The notes beneath the pieces were generated by a model. The model was not told the DNA's origin. It made no database searches and saw only the letters and a program-made list of their open reading frames with translations. From Ochromonas danica (Eukaryota > Sar > Chrysophyceae > Chromulinales > Chromulinaceae): a stretch of 64,000 nt of DNA. The translations under genes were made by a program, and so were the position numbers. The stretch lies in the NCBI GenBank assembly GCA_015146655.1, contig VKHL01000008.1, forward strand, positions 62,001-126,000. Direction: 5' to 3'. Positions 53,670 through 64,000 of this stretch are shown here, piece after piece. The stretch's first letter is position 1. Every line of letters starts with the position of its first letter.

Positions 53670-56409
53670 TCATCCCGCGTTGGCAGACATCACCCTTCGA
53701 TTGATAGTGAATGGAAGTCCATGCTTCTTCTCGCTCCGTTTCAATCGAACCCACCAGTCTCCTTTCTCAAAATTGGACAGCCTGTACTCCATTTTGCGAA
53801 GATGGTTTTTGCGCGCTCCAGTAATTACATAAATATCTACAAAAGTACTATTCAGTCACAGATTTGTATCAAACAGAGCATTGTTAACCCAGCCTACCTG
53901 GTTTGTTGTTTTTATCAAATAACGTAACCTTTTAACAGAACATATCGAAGCAGTAAAACAATGGAAGCAGAAGGTAGATATAAGTTACACTAACTGTTAC
54001 CTGCCAACCGATGAGGACGGAAGGATCGGACACAGACAATTGCTTCAAATCCAGCGCGCCCTTGAGATCAAGGTTCAACGTGCGATTAAGTTGCAGCATG
54101 TCCGCAGTGACCGCACAACTATTTGTTAATTCTTGATTAGTTGGACGAAGATTCCTTGAAGGGTTAACGTTGTTTTCCAGCTCATCGGATTTCCTTAAGA
54201 TACCGCCAATAGAGGGGCGATGTTTTTGAGGATAGAAAACGTCCAGAATGGACTTGCGGGTGACTGTGAACACACTGCTCGTTGTCGTGTTGGTGATATC
54301 CGAAATAACGGAGTCGCTATCACCCGCATTGCTCGTTCTTCTCTCGGAAATAGGTGGGTTGGGTATCACCTCCTCTTGGGATGTCGACCCATTTGGGTCC
54401 ACAACATTTGGCGCGCAATAAACAAACTTCATTTTATCTGCCATCCACTCACCTTTAAAACCGCCCTTTACACGCGGTAATACGTAACTGTCTCTATCCA
54501 GATCGTCTTGAAAATAAGAATTGAGCGTGCTTAGAATCTAAACATGACAGATCAAAATCAATCATTCAGCTAGTGGTTAGATTAAGTCCCCAAACCTAAC
54601 ATACCTCGATAATACAAGCATGGTCGGTAATCTTCACAGAAGAATGCAAAAAAGATTCCAAGAAGAACTTGGAAGAAACCACCACATGATACAGCAAAGA
54701 GACAACGCCCTCCTTATCTGAAACATCCGAAATGCTACCCACCCATGTAATAAGATCACTCGGACCAACATTACATCCAGCATTCTTGGACAAATCGTCG
54801 ATGCTTTCATGATGGTAAACATTTACGAAAACCTTTTTCAATACATCGCTCACTTTCCGGGTTTTAATGACAAAACCAGGATAAGGGTTAAAAACTGTAG
54901 AGATCTCATTTGAAGGTTCACCATCGTTGGGAAGACAATCAGTTCGCTTGTTGTTGGTGGAAGCAGCAGATAGCCTACGGATAATACGATCTCGGTGCAT
55001 AGAGACCCGGGTTTTGTCCACCATTCTAAGCGAACCGATTTCATTTTCTTCACTTGCAGGGGAGAAATCGCTCAGCTGAGTGCAGCACTGCAAAACATCT
55101 TGGAAAGCTGAAGGGCTTGGGATCGCCATGACAGGAGAACCATTTTGCTCATCAACAGGAGGGAACAGTTTTGTGGCATCGGTGGTATCACTTGGAGCTT
55201 TGTCTTCTTCGAAGGGCTGCTTGTACAAAACATCATTTTCCCATTGATACGACACGAAGTCTCGTTCGGACGTCAGTGACGAAATACAAATAAGAGCTTG
55301 TTCGCAAATCTGTAAATAGTAATTAATGATAGCTATTCTAGCTGATAGAATAAAGCACTTACCTCTGTCTTCACAGCATCTGATTGTGGCTCTTTGTTCA
55401 AAATTGCCTCAGCTTCCTTTGGGTTCATCACAATGTCGTAGACAGTATATCTCTCCCTCAAAATTTTTGAATCAACGGAAGAAGAGTGGTTCACTTGCAC
55501 GGTCGCGCCATGTCGCATAGAGCTACAGACAAAATACATAACTCTTCTGCCACCAACTTTGAAGTCCTCATTGTAAGGTACTCTATCGCAAATACACACA
55601 TTTACGAAGACCCGATCTTTGTTTGCTCTTCTGGTACGAAGAACAAAAAGCGGATTTATATGCGCGATCTCGATGGGGCCATAACTTCGCAGATCAAAGC
55701 CTAAAGTAGTAGCGCAAAATGAACAATATCGTTCAAGTCAAAGTTGACAAAACCAATACCTAAGTCTGCATCTTCAGATTCGCAAGCTACGATGCTCTCC
55801 AGGTAGTCACCAGCTTGAATCTGCCCGTAAGATTCACCCAGCATGTCATTGAACTGAAGACATACAATTTCCTGTGAACAACATAAGTTGCGATCACGAC
55901 ATTGCCAAGTACTGACTTTGTATAAAGAAAGCACCTACTTGGCCATAATAGCACTGGGAGCAAACTCGGACAGGATTCGAACTGTTTAGATCGGCCACAT
56001 TAACAGTCCGCGAGCTGCAGGATGCGCAAACAATATTTCCGCAGGCTCGACAGTGATGTTTTCCATGAAGAAAACCGTTGAATTTGACAGTATTGCAAAC
56101 CATGCATATATTACAATCGTCGTTGACAACCCAACCAACTCTAGCAGAACTGCCTGAGTCGCCACATTGGACGAAGACGCGATGGATTTTTGTTTTCTTC
56201 CCATCGAGAAAGCAGTGTTCGAAACGTAAAGCACAGATTTGCGGTTCATCATTTAAGCAACAGTTATTTGACAGAGAGGCGTCACCCACTGATCTCCGCC
56301 GAAGGGAGTCTGTTCGTCGCTTCAAATTGGCAATCAGCAGTCTGTGGCGAATAGATGCCACTGTCGAAGAAGCAACTTTTTTGATGAAATGTTCATGTAC
56401 AGATGTCAT
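53670..56409 (-). CDS. FYVE zinc finger fused to two PIH1 domains
   Basis: Seven exons: 56409-55939, 55871-55760, 55700-55363, 55309-54605, 54537-54001, 53929-53899 and 53836-53670; introns 53-71 nt; all phases close to 786 residues. Residues about 92-156 form a FYVE-type finger with eight Cys (CNICMVCN, GKHHCRACGNIVCASC, CSQC); FYVE domains bind PI3P on endosomes. A first PIH1-like domain spans about 210-330 (FVLRTRR, RVFVNVC, YTVYDIVMNPKEA), a second about 440-580 (YPGFVIKTRK, KVFVNVYHH, LLYHVVVSSKFF). The C-terminal module (about 710-786: LIGWQVTLFD, DIYVITGARKNH, WWVRLKR) is shared with the protein at 49958. The 31-nt sixth exon is required to join the two C-terminal halves in phase. Function unknown; a membrane-tethered co-chaperone is a guess. 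Confidence 0.8.
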
Positions 56410-56981
56410 ATTTTATTAGATATCGAGGAAGGGCATTCTATTCTATTCTCATTAAATGTTAGATCTTAATAAATTAATCGCTTAATAACAGGGGCTACTT
56501 GCTTCTTGACGGATCTGCAGCATGCTATTTCTATTCGATATGGGATAGTCCAGTGCAGCAGCGGATGTCTGTACAGCACAGCGGGATGCACCCCCTCAAG
56601 CAAAAAGAAACGGCAGCACTCAAAAGTCACTTTCAGCTTCAAAAACTAGGTGTTCGCTAAATGGTTGAAAATGATTTGTTTATCGAATTGTACAGCTCCA
56701 CACCTGATCGAAGGAAGCTAACTCAACAGGTTCAATAAACAACCGACTACTCAATACAGCAGTGGAAAAGCTCTGTCTTGACCAACTTGGATAGCAATGT
56801 TTATGTTCTAAACCAGAATGACGCGTACGACTTTAAAACAACTTTGAATACAGGTCAGAAGCCAGAAGCTTTAAATGCAATTTACCATAGGGTTGCTTCG
56901 GAACAGACGCGGCATGATGCGCTCGACAAAAGTGTCTAGAGATGCACTTTACTCGGCATCAACTTCAGGAGATGTCAAAAA

Positions 56982-57031
<50 letters not shown>

Positions 57032-57871
57032 TTATCATAGTTGAGAAGTCAATTTAACATCCAGGCTGACATGCTGGCTGAGGCTTATCAAGGAATGCTA
57101 CATCCTACGCAACCGTTTCGAATTCGATGAATTATGACCACGAAACGCTACGACATATTTAGATTCTAAAAATGTCGTTTTATCCAAGCTACAAGGCTCC
57201 ACTTGACTAATTTTGGCCTTCGTTGGCATTGAGTACATCTACACAAGCCGAATTCCTATTGTTGTTGACACAGCGCAGGGTACCTCAACCTCAACCTCAA
57301 GAAGGCGCCAAGACATGGAAACTCTCATCAAAAGCAGACATAAGTACAGCGAATTTATGATCACGAAACAGGATTGTACAAGCATTGGAGGAGTTTTCCT
57401 TTTCTTTTAGTAAGATAAGAGGGTTGTTGAGTTAAGTTGCAACTCTCAATCACTGCGGGCTACGTTTTGGTGGCTGGCTTTGGTATTGTTATTGGATTTC
57501 TTTCCGCTCACGAGAATAGTGAAGTCACACGTAACATTTATTCAGGACTCGCAAAGAGTAGATGGGTTGCAGTTTGAAATATGAATAGGTTATAGCGCTC
57601 ACATCACAAATTGTGTCTGCCTTGCTCCAAAACAATGTGGATAGCTAGTAGTTCCTCAGCATTGGATTGGTGAATGCCCGCCCGTTCTTGCTTTGGTAAG
57701 AGTAAATGCTTCCTCCAGAGAGCTGAAGTCTTTTTAGAGAACCCAGGGAACGTGGAAAGTCACCTGACGTGTCCAGTTGTGAATATAAACAAGCAATCCA
57801 TTACTCACCAAATAATCTTCGATCCCGGAAATCAAAGAATTTCGAGGTGACAGCGGTCTGTCATGCTGGCA
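56410..57871. other. Intergenic region with microsatellite
   Basis: About 1.46 kb with no supportable gene. Short open frames (for example 57213-57410) have no family resemblance and no splice partners. The region includes the trinucleotide repeat at 56982-57030 and a small CCTCAA tandem repeat near 57283-57300. Part may be decayed transposon DNA but I see no diagnostic domain. Confidence 0.4.
56982..57030. repeat. (TAG)n microsatellite, about 16 copies
   Basis: Uninterrupted TAG/AGT trinucleotide tract of 49 bp. In one frame it would read as poly-Ser, but the surrounding open frame has no other support. Confidence 0.97.
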
Positions 57872-60270
57872 TTACTCAGGATCAATTGGTGGTAAGGCAG
57901 CACGACATATCGGACATTCCATTTTGATTTTGGCCCATTCTCGGAGGCACTCTTCATGAAACAAATGGTCACAAGGCGTTATCTATTTTAAAGAGCGAAA
58001 TATTTACTTTTGGTCTCACTTGGTAAAAAGATTGGACGTTCGCTTACCAGATAGTGGTGTTGATAGTCGAGGACAGGATTATAACAGATAACACATTCTA
58101 TCCTGGAAGAATTTTCCCCACTCCGACCAATTTCCACATCACTTGATGAAGCATGGTGCAGAAGCTCGTTATGAGGATGATTGAGCAAACTTCCAGGAAT
58201 GGGACGCCTATAGTCGTAATACTGCGGACGAAGATGCTTAGGCAGGAAAAATCTAGGCCCATAAATGCTCTGTAAAATGAGAATTAGAACTTGCAGGGTC
58301 AGCCAGAAGACAAGGAAATAGCAAGCATTTATAGACGCATAGGGCGAAGTGGAGACACCGACATTGAAAGACTCCCACATAAGCACAAAGAAGTTGTCTG
58401 GACATCCCAGGAAATAAAGAGGCAAAAATAACTGAGAGATGCAAGTCCCAAAGAGAATGAACCATGGCAATTGAGGTTTGGAACCATTGAAGGCACTAAA
58501 GAGTATTTGTGGCCACCAAAACGAGTACAATAACAGAATAATGATCACAGGCCTGTAAAAACGCAATGCTGTGAGGAAAATAACCAATGAGAACGAGGAT
58601 AAAGAAAGATGACAATACCTGGCGAGCGAAAAGAACATGACAAACAAGGTAAGAATTACAACAGTGTAAAAGAGCAAATGCAAGTTCACGAGTCTTGCTC
58701 GTAACCCTTGCCATCCTTCGCTCGAAATCTCTTGCGAATACCTGATTCAAGAGGAAAAATTAGCAGATAGAAAGAGCGACATAGTCTAACATCCTTACCT
58801 AGCCTGGTATATTAGAATTGCCATTCGCATCTGAAACACACTGAATGAAACTAACTTAACCACAGAAATCCAAATAAAAGAACCAAAAAATATATTCGGC
58901 AATGCAGCACTCATGAGAAGATGTCCCACACACAGCACAGCATCCAACAGAGCCTATTACATTTCACCGGATTATAAAAAACAGAGCCTATTACATTTCA
59001 TTTTATGCAGACCTGAGCAAGAACCCCAGCAATTGATACACCAGCTGCTACTGCAGGTGTAGCCAGATGGCGAAGCAGGAAGATGAACAGTGTTATTTGA
59101 ATCAAACTAAGAAAGAAGACCACGAGAGAGTAGATATCAACTTTGCGTTGAAGACGAGCGAGCTTGACGCTTAGAGAGGAAGCCTCTATTGTCACCGTAG
59201 AAGAGCACGGCCATGGCGAAGAAATGGAACCATGAATCTATAAGTAGGGTCAATGAAGCAAGAGATTAGGCATACTACATACACTCCTTTCTAACACTTT
59301 CTTACCCGTTCCACCGAATCCACTTTCTTTTCATCATTGTCTTTAGGTACAGAAACAAGCACATCGAGCAGATACTGACAAGTCTCTACCATGGAGGGAG
59401 GATCAGCAGACAACAGGAACGATTCGTTCCGGGGCCGAAAAGCGTGCTGCAATGCACGGTATCGTTCAGGAAGAAGATGATCGCCCAGCAAGATCTCCCA
59501 CTCAGAGGCCCCACAAGAAGCGCTACCGTTGCAAGATATATTTGTTTCCCTGCTAACAGCCAGTCGCAGAGCATGGGAAGTATTGTGAGTAACAAGAAAC
59601 CCATCCAGTGGTGGGGACGACAATTTTTGTATTTTCAGAGCTAGACCTTGACCCCGGAACGGTGTTGAATACAATATCAATCTATGATCATAGGCTAACA
59701 GCACTCCTTGGAGAGGCGTGAGAAGTTTTATTTCGGAAAAGGCCGCTCGACGATACAAGCGAAGGACACCAAATACAAAGCTTATCTGAGGCAAACCTTG
59801 GACTGGCACTGTCTCTAACTGAAGCAGCATATTTCCAGGTGAGGTCCCAGAAGAAGAACTATAGCAGGGCACAAAGTGTATTTCTATTAGGCAGAGAATC
59901 ACAAGGAGGGAGGGCAGACTAACTTGTGGACAATATGCTTCGAAGTCAACCCAGGTTTCCAACTACCGCCATACATCCCTGTGACATTTAGTAACTGAGT
60001 TGAACGCTGATCGACTGGGAACACAGTCTTTAGATCTGCAAGCTCATGTTGGTTGAGGAAGATCCTCTTCATGGCCACGGTGTGTAGAGGCTGTGAGTTC
60101 TGATTTCCTCTCTCATTTCCTCTTGGTTCATCTGCATTAAAAAGAAAAAGGACTACGATTATGAATAAGCAGAATCGAATGATATCCGTTCGTCTTGAGC
60201 GATTAGTCTCCGCCAGCTCTCTTTGACGTTCTGCAGCATCGAAGGCGCTCTGCGCGACCTCGTTTCTCAT
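57872..60270 (-). CDS. TUL1/FLY1-type transmembrane RING E3 ubiquitin ligase (Dsc complex-like)
   Basis: Seven exons: 60270-59924, 59858-59306, 59237-59013, 58953-58799, 58741-58619, 58552-58048 and 57982-57872; 672 residues. Start ATG 60270 precedes a charged segment and a signal-anchor helix ([15 protein letters not shown]), then a large luminal domain with [13 protein letters not shown], followed by about seven membrane helices and a cytosolic RING-H2 at the C-terminus: [22 protein letters not shown]. The order matches yeast Tul1 and plant FLY1, which ubiquitinate membrane proteins in Golgi or endosomes. The 66-nt intron 58618-58553 is in frame without stops, but removal restores the conserved [17 protein letters not shown]. 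The intron 59012-58954 has a duplicated 3' splice site. Divergent from KAE1. Confidence 0.88.
58946..59000. repeat. Tandem duplication of 21 nt within an intron and exon edge
   Basis: The same 21-nt word (starting AACAGAGCCTATTACATTTC) occurs at 58946-58966 and 58980-59000, offset 34 bp. On the minus strand each copy contains the same 3' splice site TAG and the first bases of the next exon. Confidence 0.9.
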
Positions 60271-60489
60271 GTTATTAATTTTTTCCCAAACAAAGACGCA
60301 ACAAAAGATCGAGAGAACAATATTTATTTGCAATTATCAATAGATCATGATGGCCAGCAGCCCGAAAGTTCTGATTGCGATTTGTTTCAACCGGACCTCC
60401 TACCTTCCCAGATATCCAAACTTGCTGAGACTGAAGATTTAGGGCTGTCCTTCCAGCAGCACAGAATCACATCAAGCAAATCACACAAG

Positions 60490-61923
60490 ATGTACGGGAA
60501 TTTGCCCCCGCACGTGGTGACTTCAGCCGAAGGAGGCCCACTCATAGCTCTCGGTATTGAAGGCTCTGCGAATAAAATTGGGGTGGGAGTGTTGCGGTTC
60601 GACACGCTTTCAGGGGAGTATACCATCTTATCCAATCCACGCAAAACCTACATCACTCCCGCAGGTCAAGGATTTTTGCCAAGGTTCGTACATTCTTCAA
60701 TATAATAGTTTCATATTACATTGACGACTTGTTCCAGAGAAACCGCATGGCATCACCAGCAGCATGTGGTCGCTTTGGTCCGTCTGGTAAGTTGCTCTTT
60801 CTCGATGCCGAGTTGCAGTCCGTAATTCGGCGTTGTGGTAGGCTTTAAGTGATGCTGGAGTGGAACCAAATCAGTTGGCTTGTATATGCTTCACAAAGGG
60901 TCCAGGTGAGATTCCAGAGAATTGCTGTTTTTCCTTTCGTAAGATGCTAACGTTTTGGCAGGGATGGGCGGCCCACTTGTATCATGCGCTATATGTGCCC
61001 GGACTTTGAGCCTACTGTGGAAAAAGCCTTTAGTTGCTGTAAATCATTGTGTAGCACACATTGAAATGGGTAGGTCGGTGACCAAGTGCGCCAATCCAGT
61101 TGTCCTCTATGTGTCTGGTGGTAACACTCAAGTCATTGCATATTCCAATTGTCGATATCGCATTTTTGGAGAAACAATTGATATAGCTGTTGGAAATTGT
61201 CTGGATCGATTCGCGCGCGTGTTAGAACTAAGCAACGATCCTAGTCCAGGGTTTAATATTGAGCAAGAGGCACGGAAGGTACAAGAAAAGGGGCATTTCA
61301 TTGACTTACCATATGTTGTGAAAGGGATGGATGTGAGCTTCAGCGGACTTCTCACTTTCATGTTAGTTCAAAACTATAAATGCTTTCTCGCCATTTGAAA
61401 TTAATCATGATAAATGAGCAGTGAGGGAGAGGCCCGATCGCGATTGGATACTGGGGAAGTCACTGCGGCTGACTTATGTTACTCTTTGCAAGAGACTGTT
61501 TTCGCTATGTTGGTAACTTTTCTCACCTTTTACAATTCCCTTCTTTACGCCCATTTTTTCTTTGGCTTTAGGCTGGTTGAGATAACCGAGCGGGCAATGG
61601 CTCATGTTAATGCAGACACTGTCCTAATCGTGGGAGGAGTGGGCTGCAATGTTCGTTTGCAACAGATGATGGAGCAAATGGCCAAGGAGCGAAATGCCAA
61701 TTTATGTGCTATGGATAATCGATATTGTATAGATAATGGGGCAATGATTGCACAGGCAGGCTTGCTGACCTTCCAAATGGGAGTTACCACCTCTCTCGCC
61801 GACTCCACCTGCACTCAACGGTAAGAAAACAAGACAACACGATTGGTTGAAAACTGATGGCATGTAATTTTCTTTCCTTGTAGGTATCGAACAGACGCTA
61901 TGGAGATTTTGTGGAGAAAGTAA
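60490..61923 (+). CDS. KAE1: KAE1/OSGEP, tRNA N6-threonylcarbamoyladenosine synthase (KEOPS)
   Basis: Seven exons: 60490-60683, 60738-60786, 60842-60905, 60962-61361, 61422-61508, 61572-61820 and 61884-61923; introns 54-63 nt; 360 residues. ATG 60490 is preferred; an open frame continues upstream without an ATG. The ASKHA-fold motifs are intact: [33 protein letters not shown] (metal-binding His pair), [31 protein letters not shown] and [11 protein letters not shown], ending in [13 protein letters not shown]. The fifth exon must end at 61508, not at the stronger-looking GTAACT four bases later, to keep the conserved FAMLVEIT. Kae1 transfers threonylcarbamoyl to A37 of ANN-decoding tRNAs within cytosolic KEOPS. 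The length and lack of presequence argue against the mitochondrial Qri7 form. Confidence 0.96.
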
Positions 61924-61990
61924 ACATTTTCGCGAGGAAGCGACTCTTGTTAAGATTCCTGAGTTAGTGTAAGGAAGAATATTATAACGA

Positions 61991-64000
61991 TCATTTTGCC
62001 CCTCCATTATTGGCAGCACCGTTGGCTTCCTGTTCCTTCAGCTTGCTAGAGTAACTTCGATACCACCAAAAAGCCATTCCAGCCAGCAGGATGTTGCCCG
62101 ACCCGAGAATAACTAAGCCTCCAACCACTTTGAGTAAAGTAAATAAAATGGGAACGAAGTCTCTCCAAGTCAACTTCTTGAACTCATCAAGAGTGGCCCG
62201 GAAGATATCGGGAGCAAAGATCATTACACAAAGGCGGTCCCAAGCAAAAGTACCAATGATCGTAGAAATTACCAAAAATAACACCTTGTAGCGGAACTGG
62301 TCATCCGGAAAAGGTGCTAATTGAATCAATTCGTTTAGTTGCGGTACAAGCTCCCAAGCAGCAACAATTACACCTCCAACACAGGCGAATACGGACAGAA
62401 ATAATGGATGATTCTCCATTATTCCCTTCATCCAAGGTCTGCCTTTGTAGTTTGCAAAGAACACGCTGATCATTTGAGAGGTCTCCACCAAAAATACAAC
62501 AGAATTGAGCAGATTTGGCATAAAAGGGGCCATCCAGAAGGCTTGCATTTGGCACATAAAATCATCTTCGCCACAATGAGCTGCACGATCGATCTCGTGA
62601 CTTTTCACTTTCTTAAAGAAGTCTGCGACTTCCGCCAATTTTTCAGGACCCATAGCTTCAGTTGCCCAATGCACGGCGAGTGTCATGCAACCAATGTGTA
62701 TTAAAGCTTGACCAAGGATACTTACAATAACAGCAGGGTGGAAAAGAGAGCGCAAAGGACGAAGTGGATGCATATGGTCAACAGGAGATGCATAGGAAAA
62801 CGATACCGCGGCTGTCAAAATTAACCACGAGGAAGCCATCATTTGACGCTCAGAAGAGCGAGCATTGTGCAGAGACAAGGCGCTGAGCGTGTAGGCAGAA
62901 ATAGTGGACTCAAGCATCATGATTTGTTGCTGCATCAATGCCGACAGCAGCGTGCAACGACCCTGACGGATGAGATCCACAACAGCTCGAATGGATGGAA
63001 TTCGACTGGTAAAAGGAGCCGCAATACCTGAATCATGCATCGTGGAACCAACAACAGAACAGGCTTAGTCCAGAACAACAGACAAAAAATAAAAACAAAA
63101 AATGACTCACTCGCATCGCCAGGTCGCACCATGGGCAACCCAGCACCGCCAGAATCAACTCCATCCATGGACTCAATCAATTGCTCCATGCTAGATTTGC
63201 TCCCATTTAAGCCATCGCCATCCCTCTTGGGATCCCAAATTTGTCCATGAATGGCCATAAAGCGCATGTTCTCTTCAGCAATCGCTTGTTTCATTTTTGA
63301 TGCTTGCTCTTTCATTAACGAAAACATAGCCATATATTCACCTTGTTCAGTACGCTTGCGAATCTCTTCCTGAAGTACCACCTGCTGTTCCTTCTGATAT
63401 TTTGCTTGGAACTCTTTCATATGAGCTGCACGAGCTTTATTCAGTGCATCATTTCTCAGCTGTAACTTCTTCTGATGGGCATTGAGAGCTTCTTCAGCAT
63501 TTGTGGACTCAGCGTTCGACAGTTCGTCAGATGTATTCGCATTAGCATGTCCTGCGAGCAGAGCCAGACCCACATTTGCCTGAAGTGCAGAAAATGAGCT
63601 AATGCAATGAGCTAAATGGATTAACAAAAACGTTATGTAACTTACCTGTTTCAAGGCTCCAACATCATTACCACCATCACCACACATAAAAACGTGGAAA
63701 TCTCCATTATTGTCTTGAATAGCTTTTATAATGCTTGCTTTCCCCTGAGGGCTCATACGTGAGAAAACCTTGAAGTGTTGGGCGAAGTTCCACATCACAG
63801 AAGTCTTTCCCCCCGTTTGCTCAACCACTGCCAAAAAGGCTTCTTCTGTAGTCAATAAATTGTACTGCTGGATGAGATCAGGAAGGTTGTCCAAGGAAAA
63901 ATCTACTATGCTGTCTTTTCCCTTCGCATCAGCGAACTTCCAGTATGCAAGACGGCTCGAAACTTTATTCTTTGAATCGGATGAGTTCGAGTGCTCCAAG
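61991..64000 (-). CDS. P5A-type ATPase (SPF1/ATP13A1), C-terminal part
   Basis: Three exons in the window, 64000-63646, 63579-63111 and 63027-61991; the gene continues beyond 64000, so this is about the last 620 residues. The segment begins in the P domain: VFSRMSPQGKASIIKAIQ, then the hinge CGDGGNDVGALKQANVGLALL. A charged insertion follows (Glu/Lys/Gln-rich, about 90 residues), then the P5A-typical APFTSRIPSIRAVVDLIRQG and six C-terminal membrane helices. The phosphorylated DKTGT lies outside the window. P5A ATPases sit in the ER and extract misinserted transmembrane helices. The tail is convergent with KAE1, 67 bp between stops. Confidence 0.92.

Noticed and set aside
56982-57030. CRISPR-like array
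   Set aside because: Simple trinucleotide microsatellite with no spacers.
57213-57410. 65-codon open frame
   Set aside because: Short, repeat-containing, no homology and no splice signals.
60223-60489. N-terminal extension of KAE1
   Set aside because: Open frame but without an ATG, overlaps the divergent TUL1 start region, and is absent from the family.
61509-61571. GTAACT at 61513 as the KAE1 exon 5 donor
   Set aside because: It would create a stop at the next exon; the GT at 61509 keeps the conserved FAMLVEIT.

Overview
The window looks like gene-dense nuclear DNA of a flagellated stramenopile, most likely an oomycete. Almost every gene is interrupted by GT-AG introns of about 55-68 nt, intergenic gaps are often 50-350 bp, and the gene set is conserved-eukaryotic with coiled-coil and PIH-type genes suggesting a motile flagellum. 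The low-GC, compact layout would fit a white-rust-like (Albuginales) genome, but that assignment is inference. All gene models were spliced by eye; exon coordinates are given because most reading frames are broken by short introns.

Layout. 0-11.3 kb: a MAP kinase kinase (+) convergent with a full GCN1 translational-stress solenoid (-). 11.3-16 kb: two orphan small genes and a PP2C phosphatase (+). 16.2-22.3 kb: an XMAP215/Dis1 TOG-repeat microtubule polymerase (+). 22.3-25.7 kb: a CoA-type mitochondrial carrier and a secreted tandem PA-domain protein, both (-). 26-31.1 kb: a 16-exon ISWI remodeler (+) carrying HMG boxes at both ends. 31.2-34.5 kb: L-2-hydroxyglutarate dehydrogenase and casein kinase 1, both (-). 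34.8-43.8 kb: MMS19 and a 1,630-residue helical protein I cannot place, both (+). 43.9-46.8 kb: an armadillo-like U-box E3 ligase (-).

47-50 kb is the only sizeable gene-poor block. It holds the decayed 3' end of a LINE and a GC-richer stretch that reminds me of plant mitochondrial intergenic DNA. 50-56.4 kb holds a cluster of two PIH1-domain genes, one fused to a FYVE zinc finger, facing each other across a CCDC13-like coiled-coil gene. 57.9-64 kb holds a TUL1/FLY1-type membrane RING E3 (-), the KAE1/OSGEP tRNA t6A enzyme (+) and the 3' part of a P5A (SPF1) ATPase (-) that runs off the window.

Themes: many large alpha-solenoid proteins (GCN1, XMAP215, MMS19, the orphan at 38.7-43.8 kb, the U-box protein), protein quality control (TUL1, U-box, P5A ATPase), and a probable flagellar or dynein-assembly neighbourhood at 50-56 kb. 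The most unusual items are the FYVE plus double-PIH1 fusion and the HMG-flanked ISWI.
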